A DNA stretch of 64,000 bases from Frigoribacterium sp. ACAM 257 (GCF_007954365.1 NZ_VOLO01000005.1:62001-126000); one strand, 5' to 3'. Shown: positions 23,304-32,113, counted from the first letter of the stretch. Translations and numbers: made by a program. Notes: generated by a model not told the origin, from the letters alone.

Positions 23304-24961
23304 GCTTCGACGCCCGCGAGCCCGGCACCTCCGTGGCGACCTGGCGCTCCGACCCGCGCTGGGCGACGCTGCCGTCGCCGCGCCCGCTCGACCCCGCGAT
23401 CGTGCCCGCCGTCGCCGAGCCGGACGCGCCCGGCGCGTTCGACCTGGTCGGCGCCTCCGGCCCGGTGGTGGTCCTGGCCGCGCACGCCGACGACGAGACC
23501 CTGGGTGCCGGCTCCCTGATCGCGCAGCTCGTGCGGCACGGACGCGCCGTGACGGTCGTCGTCGTCACCGACGGGGCGGCGTCGCACCCGCGCTCGACGT
23601 CGACGCCGGCCGGATCGCTCCGCGAGCTGCGCCTGGCGGAGGCCCGCGCCGCCCTCGACGAGCTCGCCGGGCTCGGCGCCCCTGCCGGGCTCAGCGACCC
23701 TGCCGGGCTCGCCGACCCTTCCGGCCAGCGCGCCCAGGGCGCGCAGATCGAGCTCATCGCCCTGGGCGTCGCCGACGGCGGCCTCCGCGAGGCCCGCGAC
23801 GACGTCCGCCGCCAGCTCGCGGACCTGCTCGACGCACGGCAGCCCGTGCTCGTCCTGACCCCGTGGCGGGGCGACGGCCACCGCGACCACCGGGTGCTCG
23901 GCGAGGTCGCGGCGGAGCTCGTGGGAGGCGACGGGTCCGCGCTGCCGGACGCGCGCCTCCTCGAGTACCCGATCTGGATGTGGCACTGGGGCGGGCCCGA
24001 CCACCCCGACGTGCCGTGGGACGCGCTCGTGCGCGTCGACGGGGACGAGGAGGCGGGCCTCGCGAAGCAGCGGGCGCTCGCGCGGTACTCGTCGCAGGTG
24101 CTGCCGCTGAGCGACCGGCCCGGCGACGAGGCCGTGCTGCGGCCCGACTTCGTCGAGCACTTCGTCGGCGGCGCGGAGGTCTTCGTCGAGGCACCCGTAC
24201 CCGCACCCGCCCCCGCGCCCGAAGATTCCCCCGAGGGCGGGTCGTCTTCGCCGAGGGCGGGTCGCGCGGAACCCGCCCTCGACGCAACCGACCCGCCCTC
24301 GACGGACAGCACGCTCGAGCTCGCACCTGCGCCTGAGCACGTGCCCGGCGACACGCTCGCGCCCACGTTCGACGCGACCCACGCGCGCCGCGACGACCCC
24401 TGGGGCGTCACGACGCGCTGGTACGAGCGCCGCAAGCGCGCCCTCGTGCTCGCCTCCCTGCCCGACGAGCGCCTCGGCCGGGTGCTCGAGATCGGCTGCT
24501 CGATCGGCGTCGTCACCGAGCAGCTCGCCCTGCGTGCGGACTCCGTGCTCGCCGTCGACGTCTCGTCGGTCGCCGTCGAGCGGGCCCGCGAGCGCCTGGC
24601 CGCCCACCCGCACGTCCGCGTGGAGGTCGCCGACGTCTCGGCCGGTCTCGACCAGGGAGACGGCGACCTCGACCTCGTCGTGCTGGGCGAGGTCGGCTAC
24701 TACCTGTCGCCCGGGCACCTCGGCACGCTGCTCGCCGACGTCGACCGGGTGCTCGCGGCCGGCGGGTCGCTCGTAGCCTGCCACTGGCGGCACGGTGCCG
24801 ACGACTTCGCGCAGTCCGGCGACGCGGTGCACGAGGCGCTCGCCGCCTGGGCTCGCGGCGCCGACCTGACGCGTGTCGTCAGCCACGTCGAGGAGGACTT
24901 CCTCCTCGACGTCTTCTCGCGCGACCCCCGGTCGGTCGCGAGCCGGACGGGCCTCCAATGA
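23300..24961 (+). CDS. PIG-L family deacetylase fused to a NodS-like SAM methyltransferase
   Basis: GTG 23300 overlaps the upstream stop as GTGA. The 553-residue product has a PIG-L/LmbE zinc deacetylase in residues 50-290, with the AAHADDETLG motif and the downstream WRGDGHRDHR zinc site. A low-complexity linker (about 295-350) carries a palindromic element. The second domain (residues 365-550) is a class I methyltransferase with VLEIGCSIGVVTEQLA and LDLVVLGEVGYYL. The fusion would N-deacetylate and then methylate one substrate, as NodB-like and NodS-like enzymes do on amino sugars. The substrate is unknown. The glycosyltransferase downstream overlaps by ATGA. Confidence 0.88.
   Translation: MSFDAREPGTSVATWRSDPRWATLPSPRPLDPAIVPAVAEPDAPGAFDLVGASGPVVVLAAHADDETLGAGSLIAQLVRHGRAVTVVVVTDGAASHPRSTSTPAGSLRELRLAEARAALDELAGLGAPAGLSDPAGLADPSGQRAQGAQIELIALGVADGGLREARDDVRRQLADLLDARQPVLVLTPWRGDGHRDHRVLGEVAAELVGGDGSALPDARLLEYPIWMWHWGGPDHPDVPWDALVRVDGDEEAGLAKQRALARYSSQVLPLSDRPGDEAVLRPDFVEHFVGGAEVFVEAPVPAPAPAPEDSPEGGSSSPRAGRAEPALDATDPPSTDSTLELAPAPEHVPGDTLAPTFDATHARRDDPWGVTTRWYERRKRALVLASLPDERLGRVLEIGCSIGVVTEQLALRADSVLAVDVSSVAVERARERLAAHPHVRVEVADVSAGLDQGDGDLDLVVLGEVGYYLSPGHLGTLLADVDRVLAAGGSLVACHWRHGADDFAQSGDAVHEALAAWARGADLTRVVSHVEEDFLLDVFSRDPRSVASRTGLQ
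24232..24302. repeat. Double palindrome with CGAGGGCGGGTC arms, copy 2, inside the fusion gene
   Basis: Two CGAGGGCGGGTC and two ACCCGCCCTCGA words are arranged as at 16028-16099. The element encodes part of the linker between deacetylase and methyltransferase without breaking the frame. Confidence 0.75.
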
Positions 24962-25719
24962 CCCGCACGGTCGCCGGCCGCCTGGTCACCCGCAGCCGGA
25001 TCGCCGGCGTCGCCGTGGTCGTCCCCGCGCGCGACGAGGCCGAGCTGATCGCGCGGTGCCTGTCCTCGGTGCGCGAGGCGCGCCTCCTGCTGGCCGGTCG
25101 TGCCGCAGGCGAGGGCCGACACGAGGAGGTGCGGGTCGTCACCGTCCTCGTCGCCGACGACTGCTCGGACGAGACGGCCGCGATCGCGGCCGGGCTGCCC
25201 GACGTCACGGTGGTCGAGACCCGCCTCCGCTCCGTGGGCGCGGCCCGCTCGGAAGGCGCCCGCGTCGCGTTCGACCGGCTCGCCGAGCTCGGGGTGCCGC
25301 TCGACGCCGTGTGGCTGGCGAACACGGACGCCGACTCGGCCGTGCCGCCCGCCTGGCTGACGTCGCAGCTCGACCTGGCCGACGACGACGGGGCCGACGT
25401 CGTCGTGGGGACGGTGCGCCCCGACTTCGCCGACCTCTCCGACGCGCAGGTCGCCGCGTGGCTGTCGCGCCACACGCCGGGCAGGCCGAACGGCCACGTG
25501 CACGGGGCCAACCTGGGCCTGCGCGCCGCGGTCTACGAAGCGGCCGGGGGCTTCGGCGAGCTCGACCTGCACGAGGACGTCGAGCTCGTCGCCCGTGCCC
25601 GTGCCGCGGGTGCGGTCGTCGTCGCGTCCGAGGCAGGAGAGGTGCTCACCTCGGGGCGCCAGGTGGGACGGACCCGCGGCGGCTACGCCGGCTACCTGGC
25701 CAACGACCTGCTCGCCTAG
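24958..25719 (+). CDS. Family 2 glycosyltransferase
   Basis: The 253-residue protein overlaps the preceding stop as ATGA. It has the GT-A fold start VAVVVPARDEAELIARCLSSV, the acidic donor-binding motif NTDADSAVP and an acceptor-side stretch HVHGANLGLRAAVYEAAGGF followed by HEDVELVARA, matching the ED motif of GT2 enzymes. It is soluble, with no membrane helix. It completes the three-gene operon and would attach a sugar to the product of the deacetylase/methyltransferase. Its last 74 nt overlap the convergent kinase gene. Confidence 0.9.
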   Translation: MTRTVAGRLVTRSRIAGVAVVVPARDEAELIARCLSSVREARLLLAGRAAGEGRHEEVRVVTVLVADDCSDETAAIAAGLPDVTVVETRLRSVGAARSEGARVAFDRLAELGVPLDAVWLANTDADSAVPPAWLTSQLDLADDDGADVVVGTVRPDFADLSDAQVAAWLSRHTPGRPNGHVHGANLGLRAAVYEAAGGFGELDLHEDVELVARARAAGAVVVASEAGEVLTSGRQVGRTRGGYAGYLANDLLA

Positions 25720-27118
25720 GCGCGACCTGGTCGCGGAGGGACCGCGACGAGACGGACCCGTCACGGCCCGGCTCGTCGGCGTGCCCGACGGCGAAGACGA
25801 CCCGCGCGGTCAGCCCGCCGGTCGGCGGCGCCTCCAGGGAGAGGGCGGCCCCGTGCCCCTCGGCGACGGCCTGCACCAGGGCGAGTCCGAGGCCGTGCGA
25901 GCCGGCCACTCGCCCCTCGGCCCGGAAGAACGGCTCGGTCAGGCGCTCCGCGACGGCAGGGTCGATCACGGCGCCGCCGCTGGACACGTGCAGCACCGGG
26001 GCCCCGTCGTCGTCCTGCCCCACCACGACCCGGAGCCAGCCGCCCGGCTCGTTGTGCACGATGCCGTTGCGCACCAGGTTGCCCACGAGCACGCCGAGCA
26101 GGGCCGCGTCGCCGTCCACGGTCGTGGGGCGGCCGGTACGGCGGACGTCGATCCCCAGCTCGTCCGCCTGCTCGCGCGACGCCGCGAGGGCGTCGTCGAC
26201 GACCGAGACGAGGTCGACGCGCTCTCTGCCGTCGCCCAGCCCCGAATGGGCGTCGGAGAGGCTCAGCAGGGCCTCGACCGTGTCGATGCTGCGCGTGTTC
26301 ATCTCGCGCAGACGGGTCGCCAGGCGCTCGTCGACCTGAGGGGTGCCGAACGACGCGTCGAGCATCGCCTGGGTGGTCGCCAAGGGCGTTCGCAGCTCGT
26401 GCGAGGCGTTGGCCGCGAACCGCCGCTGGGCGTCGAACGAACGGTCGAGCCGCGCGAGCATGTCGTCGAAGGTCGTCGCGAGGCGGCCGAACTCGTCGTC
26501 CGGCTGCCCGGGGGCCCGGTCCGCCAGGTGCTCGCGGAAGAGCCCCGGCCGGCCGTGCTCGGCCTCGCGGGCGGCGGTCGCGAGGTGCTCGACCGGCCGG
26601 AGCAGGCGGCCGGACAGGATCCAGCTGGCCCAGACGCCGACGGCGAGCACCGCGGCGAAGACGACGAGGGAGGTGGTCAGCAGCACCCGCAGCAGGTCGC
26701 CTTCGCCGGCGATGGTCACCATGGAGTGCAGGCGGAGGACCGTGACGAGGGAGTCGGCCACGATCGCGACCGGAGGGTCGTCCCCGGCCGGCGCCGAGAA
26801 CGACGTGTCGGGCCCGACCGTGGTGACCCGGCCGGTCGTGGGGGGAGCGCCGCCCCCACGGTCGCCGTCGGCCCCGCCTCCGTCGGCGCTGCCTCCGTCG
26901 GCGCCGCCGAGGTCAGGAGGCTCCCCGGGGCCGACGCTGGCGAGTTCGTAGTGGGGGACGAGCGCCATCACCAGGAAGATGGTCGCGACGATCGAGATCC
27001 CCACGGCGGTCAGCACGACGCTGAAGGTGGCCGTGAGCCGGAGGCGTGCGCTGCCCCGCGCCCACGACCTCGGACGGGGTCGGAACCGCCCGGGGAACGC
27101 GGCCCGGCGGGCGTTCAC
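25646..27118 (-). CDS. Sensor histidine kinase paired with the regulator at 27115
   Basis: The 490-residue kinase starts at GTG 27118, overlapping the regulator stop as GTGA. It has membrane segments near residues 27-53 and 143-170, a Gly/Asp-rich extracytoplasmic region of 90 residues, a HAMP domain, the HisKA box FAANASHELRTPLATTQ with H240 and an ATPase domain with NLVRNGIVHNEPGG (N box variant) and SHGLGLALVQA. About 40 basic C-terminal residues are encoded antisense to the glycosyltransferase gene. It likely senses envelope stress and controls the divergent export operon. Confidence 0.92.
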   Translation of the reverse strand: MNARRAAFPGRFRPRPRSWARGSARLRLTATFSVVLTAVGISIVATIFLVMALVPHYELASVGPGEPPDLGGADGGSADGGGADGDRGGGAPPTTGRVTTVGPDTSFSAPAGDDPPVAIVADSLVTVLRLHSMVTIAGEGDLLRVLLTTSLVVFAAVLAVGVWASWILSGRLLRPVEHLATAAREAEHGRPGLFREHLADRAPGQPDDEFGRLATTFDDMLARLDRSFDAQRRFAANASHELRTPLATTQAMLDASFGTPQVDERLATRLREMNTRSIDTVEALLSLSDAHSGLGDGRERVDLVSVVDDALAASREQADELGIDVRRTGRPTTVDGDAALLGVLVGNLVRNGIVHNEPGGWLRVVVGQDDDGAPVLHVSSGGAVIDPAVAERLTEPFFRAEGRVAGSHGLGLALVQAVAEGHGAALSLEAPPTGGLTARVVFAVGHADEPGRDGSVSSRSLRDQVAPRRAGRWPGSRRSRRGSVPPGAPR

Positions 27119-27792
27119 GGTGCGGACCGGTCAGCTGCCGCGATCCGGTACCCGCGCCCGGTGACGGTCTGGATCAGCCACGGCTCGCCCAGGCGACGAC
27201 GGAGGTTCGAGATCGTGACGCGCACCGAGTTGGTGAACGGGTCGGCGTTCTCGTCCCACGCCTTCTCGAGCAGTCGCTCGGCGCTGACGACGCCGCCGTC
27301 GGCGTCGAGCAGGACGCCGAGCACGGCGAACTCCTTGCGGGTCAGCGTGACCGAGCGTCCGGCCCGCCGGACCTCGTGCCGGAAGGGGTCGAAGCTCAGG
27401 TCGCCGCAGACGGCGACCGGCGGCCGCGCCTCCTTCGACCGGCGGGCGAGTGACCGGATGCGGGCGATGAGCTCGGGGAACTCGAACGGCTTGGCGAGGT
27501 AGTCGTCGGCGCCGAGCTCGAAGCCGTCGACCTTGTCGCGCAGACGACCCGCTGCGGTGAGCATGAGGACGCCGGGCCCGGTGGCCGACAGGGCGACGGT
27601 CGAGCAGACGTCGTCACCGTGGGTGCCCGGCAGGTCGCGGTCGAGCACGACGACGTCGTAGTCGTTGACGGCCAGCCGCTCGAGGGCCGAGTCGCCGTCG
27701 TGCACGACGTCGACGGCCATCGCCTCGCGCTCGAGGACGGTGTGGACGGCCTCGGCCAGGTAGACCTCGTCCTCGACGATGAGCACGCGCAC
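27115..27792 (-). CDS. OmpR/PhoB-family response regulator
   Basis: The 225-residue protein has a receiver domain with E7-D8, the phosphoacceptor D51 in VVVLDRDLPG and K in LAKPFEFPEL, and a winged-helix output domain (VTLTRKEFAVLGVLL, NLRRRLGEPWLIQTVTGRGYRI). It is the first gene of the regulator-kinase unit. It is divergent from the lipoprotein/HlyD/MacB operon, with 197 nt between them, so it probably controls both. The intergenic region has a direct repeat GTGACATTCC/GTGACGCC. Confidence 0.93.
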   Translation of the reverse strand: MRVLIVEDEVYLAEAVHTVLEREAMAVDVVHDGDSALERLAVNDYDVVVLDRDLPGTHGDDVCSTVALSATGPGVLMLTAAGRLRDKVDGFELGADDYLAKPFEFPELIARIRSLARRSKEARPPVAVCGDLSFDPFRHEVRRAGRSVTLTRKEFAVLGVLLDADGGVVSAERLLEKAWDENADPFTNSVRVTISNLRRRLGEPWLIQTVTGRGYRIAAADRSAP

Positions 27793-27989
27793 GGCGGCTC
27801 CCTTCTCAGCAGGGTTGATGGTCTCCTGAGTGTGACATTCCGGACGTGACGCCGAGATAAAGAAGACGGTTTACGGGACGACAACGCCTCCTGCGGTGGT
27901 CTGGGACCCGTCGCCCGCCCCGGGCGACGACGACGTGCACCTCAGCACCTCGCACGTCAGAACGACCCCCCGTCCCACCTGGAGACCCC

Positions 27990-28508
27990 ATGCTCAAGAA
28001 CCGAGCCACCTTGCTCGTCGCCCTGCCCCTGCTCGTCGTCGCCTTCACGGGCTGTTCGTCCGAGGGCGGCGGCACGTCCCCCACCACCAAGAGCGAGTCC
28101 CAGCTCGCCGCCGACGCCAAGACCTGGGACGTGGCCATCGCCCAGTGCATGCGCGCCGAGGGCCTCGACTTCGCGGACCCGTCCGACTCCGGGGGCAACG
28201 CCGTCGACGTCGGCGACGACTTCGACCCCGACGCCTTCCAGGCCGCTGCCGAGAAGTGCCAGGACGAGGTGACGGAGGAGCTCGGCGAGCGGCCCGTGAC
28301 GGCGGCCGGGAAGAAGGCGCAGGAGGACTTCGAGGAGCAGCTGCGCGAGACGAACGAGTGCCTGCGCGACAAGGGGTACGACGCGCCTGACCCCGAGGAG
28401 GGCGACGGGGGCGCGATGATCTCGGAGGCCTCGGACGACGAGATCCCGGAGAGCGTCCTGGAGGCCTGCGGGGCCTTCGGCGACTCCGGCCCGACGGGCC
28501 AGGAGTGA
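27990..28508 (+). CDS. Lipoprotein of the MacB-type export operon
   Basis: The 172-residue protein has a signal peptide and the lipobox AFTGC with Cys22. The mature part is very acidic and contains paired cysteines in QCMRAEG, EKCQDE and NECLRDKGY, as in short secreted lipoproteins encoded beside actinobacterial MacB-like exporters. It heads a four-gene unit joined by 4-nt overlaps. It may be a ligand-binding or adaptor component of the exporter. The function is unknown. Confidence 0.83.
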   Translation: MLKNRATLLVALPLLVVAFTGCSSEGGGTSPTTKSESQLAADAKTWDVAIAQCMRAEGLDFADPSDSGGNAVDVGDDFDPDAFQAAAEKCQDEVTEELGERPVTAAGKKAQEDFEEQLRETNECLRDKGYDAPDPEEGDGGAMISEASDDEIPESVLEACGAFGDSGPTGQE

Positions 28509-29566
28509 GCACCCGGCGTCGCACCGTCGTCTGGTCCGGCCTGGGCCTGGTCCTGGTCGGCTGCGTCGTGACGGCGTCGGTGCTGGCCGGGCTGCCCCGC
28601 GACGCCTCGGCCGAGGCAGGGGAGGACGAGCACCGCGGGGCCGACCGTTCGACCTCGACCGTCGACCGCGGCACCCTCACCGGCAGCACGAGCAAGGCGG
28701 GCACGCTCAGCAGGCTCGACGGCCCGACGATCGTCGGCGCGGCCCAGGGGACCATCACCTGGCTGCCCCAGGTGGGCGAGGTCCTCACGCCCCGGAGCGA
28801 GCTGTACCGGGTCGACGACCGGCCCGTCACCGCGTTCGAGGGCGTCCTGCCGCAGTGGCGCGCCTTCGAGTCGGGCATGTCCCCGGGGCCCGACGTGCAG
28901 CAGCTCGAGCAGTCGCTCTCCGACTGGGGCCACCTCGTGGGCACCCCCGACCAGACCTTCGACGCCCGCACGACGCGGGCCGTCCTGGCCTGGCAGAAGG
29001 CCAGCGGGCAGACGCGCACCGGCACGGTCGACCTGGGCGGGCTGCAGTTCGTCTCCGGCGAGTTCGTGGTCGCGGGCCTGTCGGCCGCGGTCGGCGATGC
29101 GTCCGGCGGCGGTGACCTGTACGAGACCGCACGCACCGAGAAGGTGGTGACGGTCGACCTGCCGGTCGGCTCCCCCCTCGCGACCGTCGGCGGCGTCGTC
29201 TCGACGGAGCTGCCGTCGGGCACCGACGCCCCGGGGCACGTCACGGCCGTCGGGGCCGCCGAGGCCGACGCCGACTCCGGGAAGACGACCGTTCCGGTGA
29301 CCGTGTCGTTCGACGACCCGGCCGCGCCCGGCGACCTGACCGACGCCTCCGTCGTCGTCGAGTTCGTGTCCGAGGTGAGGGAGGACGTGCTGTCCGTGCC
29401 GGTGCTCGCGCTGGGAGCGGCGGCCGGGGGCGGCTTCGTGCTCGAGGTCGTGCAGCCGGACGGCAGCACCGAGGCGGTGCCCGTCGAGACGGGACTCTTC
29501 GCGGGCGACCGCGTGGAAGTGACGGGCGACGTCGCCGAGGGCACAGAGGTCGTGGTGCCGGCATGA
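28505..29566 (+). CDS. HlyD-like periplasmic adaptor with peptidoglycan-binding motif
   Basis: The 353-residue protein has an N-terminal membrane anchor (residues 8-30), then a membrane-fusion-protein fold with PTIVGAAQGTITWLPQVGEVL. A peptidoglycan-binding-like domain is inserted near residues 120-170 (GPDVQQLEQSLSDWG, TRAVLAWQKASGQTRTG). The C-terminal part resembles the beta-barrel of HlyD/MacA proteins (LSVPVLALGA, VETGLFAGDRVEVTG). It should link the ABC transporter to the cell wall. It overlaps its neighbours by 4 nt on both sides. Confidence 0.85.
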   Translation: MSTRRRTVVWSGLGLVLVGCVVTASVLAGLPRDASAEAGEDEHRGADRSTSTVDRGTLTGSTSKAGTLSRLDGPTIVGAAQGTITWLPQVGEVLTPRSELYRVDDRPVTAFEGVLPQWRAFESGMSPGPDVQQLEQSLSDWGHLVGTPDQTFDARTTRAVLAWQKASGQTRTGTVDLGGLQFVSGEFVVAGLSAAVGDASGGGDLYETARTEKVVTVDLPVGSPLATVGGVVSTELPSGTDAPGHVTAVGAAEADADSGKTTVPVTVSFDDPAAPGDLTDASVVVEFVSEVREDVLSVPVLALGAAAGGGFVLEVVQPDGSTEAVPVETGLFAGDRVEVTGDVAEGTEVVVPA

Positions 29567-30309
29567 GCGCCGTCCTCGAGCTCACGGGCGTGACTCGTGA
29601 GTACGGCAGGCCGCCCACCACCGCCCTCGACGACGTCTCGCTCCGAGTCGACCACGGCGAGATGGTGGCCGTCGTCGGGCCGTCGGGATCAGGCAAGTCG
29701 ACCCTGTTGAACGTCCTCGGCACGCTCGATCGACCGACGTCGGGCACCGTGGCCGTCGACGGCGTCGACGTCGACACGCAGAGCGACGCCCAGCTCTCGG
29801 CCCTCCGGGCACACCGCATCGGCTTCGTCTTCCAGCAGTTCCACCTCAGCGACGGGGTCAGCGCCACCGACAACGTCGCGAACGGGCTGCTCTACACGGG
29901 GACGCCGATCAGGGAGCGCCGGAGGCGCGCCACGGAGGCCCTGGTCCGCGTCGGTCTCGGCCACCGCCTCGGGCACCGGCCGAATCAGCTGTCCGGCGGT
30001 GAACGACAGCGGGTCGCCATCGCCAGGGCCGTCGTGAACCGGCCTGCCCTCCTGCTGGCCGACGAGCCGACGGGCAACCTCGACCAGCGTGCCGGCGCGG
30101 GCATCGTGGCGCTGCTGCACGAGCTGCACGCCGACGGCACCTCGATCGTCGTCATCACGCACGACGTCGAGCTCGCCCAGCTGCTGCCCCGGCGCGTCAC
30201 CATCCGTGACGGACGGGTGGCCGGCGACAGCGCCTCCTCGCCCGCGGTCACGGAGTCCGTGGTCGCCGAGTCCGCGTCGGGCCGTCCCGCCGTCGGGGCC
30301 GACTCGTGA
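29563..30309 (+). CDS. MacB-type ABC transporter ATPase
   Basis: The 248-residue ATPase has a Walker A motif GPSGSGKST at residues 39-47, the Q-loop FVFQQFHL, the signature LSGGERQRVAIARAV, Walker B ALLLADEPTGNLD and the switch histidine in VVITHD. This sequence type belongs to the MacB/LolD group that powers mechanical export of peptides, lipoproteins or drugs. It works with the permease that overlaps it. Confidence 0.95.
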   Translation: MSAVLELTGVTREYGRPPTTALDDVSLRVDHGEMVAVVGPSGSGKSTLLNVLGTLDRPTSGTVAVDGVDVDTQSDAQLSALRAHRIGFVFQQFHLSDGVSATDNVANGLLYTGTPIRERRRRATEALVRVGLGHRLGHRPNQLSGGERQRVAIARAVVNRPALLLADEPTGNLDQRAGAGIVALLHELHADGTSIVVITHDVELAQLLPRRVTIRDGRVAGDSASSPAVTESVVAESASGRPAVGADS

Positions 30310-31514
30310 GGGCGCAGGACGCCGTGCCCGGCGGCGCCCGCTCGCGGCTGCGCGCGTCCGACGTCACCAGGCTCGGCGTCTCCGGCATCGTGTCGCGCCC
30401 GGCCCGTGCCGTGCTGTCCGCGCTCGGCATCGCCATCGGCATCGCGGCGATGATCGCCGTCGTGGGCATCTCGACGTCGAGCCAGGCGCAGCTCGCCGCG
30501 ACCCTCGACGCGCTCGGCACGAACTTGCTGACGGCATCGCAGGGAACCGACTTCTTCGGCGAGACCGTTCCGCTGCCGCTCACGGCGGGAGCCTCGGCGC
30601 GGCACGTCCAGGGCGTCGAGTCCGCGGGGACGACCGGCACGGTGGTCGACGTGGGCGTCTACCGCAACGGCCGCGTCCCCTCCGGCAACACGAACGGCAT
30701 CACGCTGCGCACCGCGTCGCCCGAGCTGCTCGAGGTGCTGGAGGCCGAGCTCGCGACCGGGTCGTGGCTCACGGCGGGCACCGCGCAGTACCCGGTCGTC
30801 GTGCTGGGCTCCGCGGCGGCGAGGTCGCTCGGCATCGCCGAGCCGGGGCGACACGTCGTGATCGCCGACGCCGAGTACGTCGTCGCCGGGATCCTCGATC
30901 CCGTGCCGCTCGCTGACGAGATCGACGTGTCCGCCCTGATCGGCGAGGTCGCTGGCGAACGGCTCACGGGCGAGCCCGTGGTGCCCACGGCGGTCTACAC
31001 GCGGGTCGACCCGGAGCGCGTCGACGAGGTGCGCGAGCTCATCGCCCCCACCGTCCAGCCGCGTTCCCCGTCGGACGTCCAGGTGAGCCGTCCCTCCGAC
31101 GCGCTCGCGGCCGAGCAGGCCGCCGACCAGGCCTTCACCGGCCTGCTGGTCGGCCTGGGCTCCGTGGCCCTCCTGGTGGGAGGCATCGGCGTCGCCAACA
31201 CCATGGTGATCTCGGTGCTCGAGCGGCGACGCGAGATCGGCCTGCGCCGCGCCCTCGGCGCCACCAGGCCGCACATCCGACGCCAGTTCCTGGCCGAGGC
31301 GCTGGTCCTCTCAGCTCTCGGCGGGGTGGCGGGCGTCGCGCTCGGGGCGGGCGTGACCGCTGTGTTCGCCACGACGAAGGGGTGGCCGATGGCGATCCCG
31401 CCCGTCGTGCTCGCCGGCGGCCTCGGCGCCACCCTGGTCGTCGGGGCCCTCGCCGGGCTCTGGCCCGCGGTGCGGGCGGCGCGCATCCCGCCGACCGAGG
31501 CGCTGCAGTCCTGA
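30306..31514 (+). CDS. MacB/FtsX-type ABC transporter permease
   Basis: The 402-residue protein has one N-terminal helix, a large extracytoplasmic MacB_PCD domain of about 220 residues and three C-terminal helices of the FtsX fold, with GGIGVANTMVISVLERRREIGLRRALGA, the signature loop of the family. It forms a dimer with two ATPase subunits. The operon order lipoprotein, HlyD, ATPase, permease is typical for two-component-controlled exporters of actinobacteria. Confidence 0.93.
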   Translation: MRAQDAVPGGARSRLRASDVTRLGVSGIVSRPARAVLSALGIAIGIAAMIAVVGISTSSQAQLAATLDALGTNLLTASQGTDFFGETVPLPLTAGASARHVQGVESAGTTGTVVDVGVYRNGRVPSGNTNGITLRTASPELLEVLEAELATGSWLTAGTAQYPVVVLGSAAARSLGIAEPGRHVVIADAEYVVAGILDPVPLADEIDVSALIGEVAGERLTGEPVVPTAVYTRVDPERVDEVRELIAPTVQPRSPSDVQVSRPSDALAAEQAADQAFTGLLVGLGSVALLVGGIGVANTMVISVLERRREIGLRRALGATRPHIRRQFLAEALVLSALGGVAGVALGAGVTAVFATTKGWPMAIPPVVLAGGLGATLVVGALAGLWPAVRAARIPPTEALQS

Positions 31515-31520
31515 CCGGCA

Positions 31521-31570
31521 CCGCGCCTCCTCGTCGCTCGGTCGTCTGCCGAGAGGCGGAGGAGGCGCGG
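31521..31570. terminator. Hairpin built from CCGCGCCTCCTC / GAGGAGGCGCGG
   Basis: Two 12-nt arms pair perfectly. It starts 6 nt after the permease stop and may terminate the export operon. The arm sequence is also a decamer that is unusually frequent in this window. Confidence 0.5.
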
Positions 31571-31608
31571 GTGCGGCAGGTCGGGCCGGTCAGGCCGGTG
31601 CGGGCAGC

Positions 31609-32100
31609 TCAGGCAGGTGTGGGCAGCGCCGCCTCGATGACGCCGACGATCGCGGGGTCGTCCGGCTCGGTCGTCGGCCGGAAGCGGTGCACGTCGCCCG
31701 ACGGCGTCACGACGAACTTCTCGAAGTTCCACTTGACCTTGCCGGCCTTGCCGTCGGCGTCGGCCGTCTTCTTGAGCTCGGTGTAGAGCGGGTGCTCCGA
31801 GCGCCCGTTGACCCGCACCTTCTCCATCATCGGGAAGGTCACGCCCCAGGTCGCCGAGCAGTACTCGTCGATGGCCTCCGCCGAGCCGAGCTCCTGGAGG
31901 AACTGGTTGCTCGGGAACCCGACGACCGTGAAGCCGCGCTCGCCGTAGGTCTTCTGCAGCTGCTCGAGCTTCTCGTACTGGGGCGCGAGCCCGCAGCGCG
32001 ACGCCACGTTGACGACGAGCACCACCTTGTCGGTGAAGGCTCCGAAGCGGGTGTGCTCGCCGCGGAGGGTGGTCAGGTCGATGTCGTCGAGGTCGCTCAT
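31609..32100 (-). CDS. Glutathione-peroxidase-family thiol peroxidase
   Basis: The 163-residue protein has the family length. The peroxidatic cysteine is in VNVASRCGLAPQY, the glutamine in FPSNQF and the tryptophan in VKWNFEKFVV complete the catalytic triad. As actinobacteria lack glutathione, thioredoxin or mycothiol-linked reductants are the probable electron donors. It protects against hydroperoxides. ATG 32100 lies 7 nt after TAGCGT, a leaderless arrangement; the open frame upstream does not resemble the family. Confidence 0.94.
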   Translation of the reverse strand: MSDLDDIDLTTLRGEHTRFGAFTDKVVLVVNVASRCGLAPQYEKLEQLQKTYGERGFTVVGFPSNQFLQELGSAEAIDEYCSATWGVTFPMMEKVRVNGRSEHPLYTELKKTADADGKAGKVKWNFEKFVVTPSGDVHRFRPTTEPDDPAIVGVIEAALPTPA

Positions 32101-32107
32101 GCGCGCG

Positions 32108-32113
32108 ACGCTA
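32108..32113 (-). promoter_or_regulatory. -10 box TAGCGT of the peroxidase gene, leaderless type
   Basis: The box is 7 nt before ATG 32100. Confidence 0.5.
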
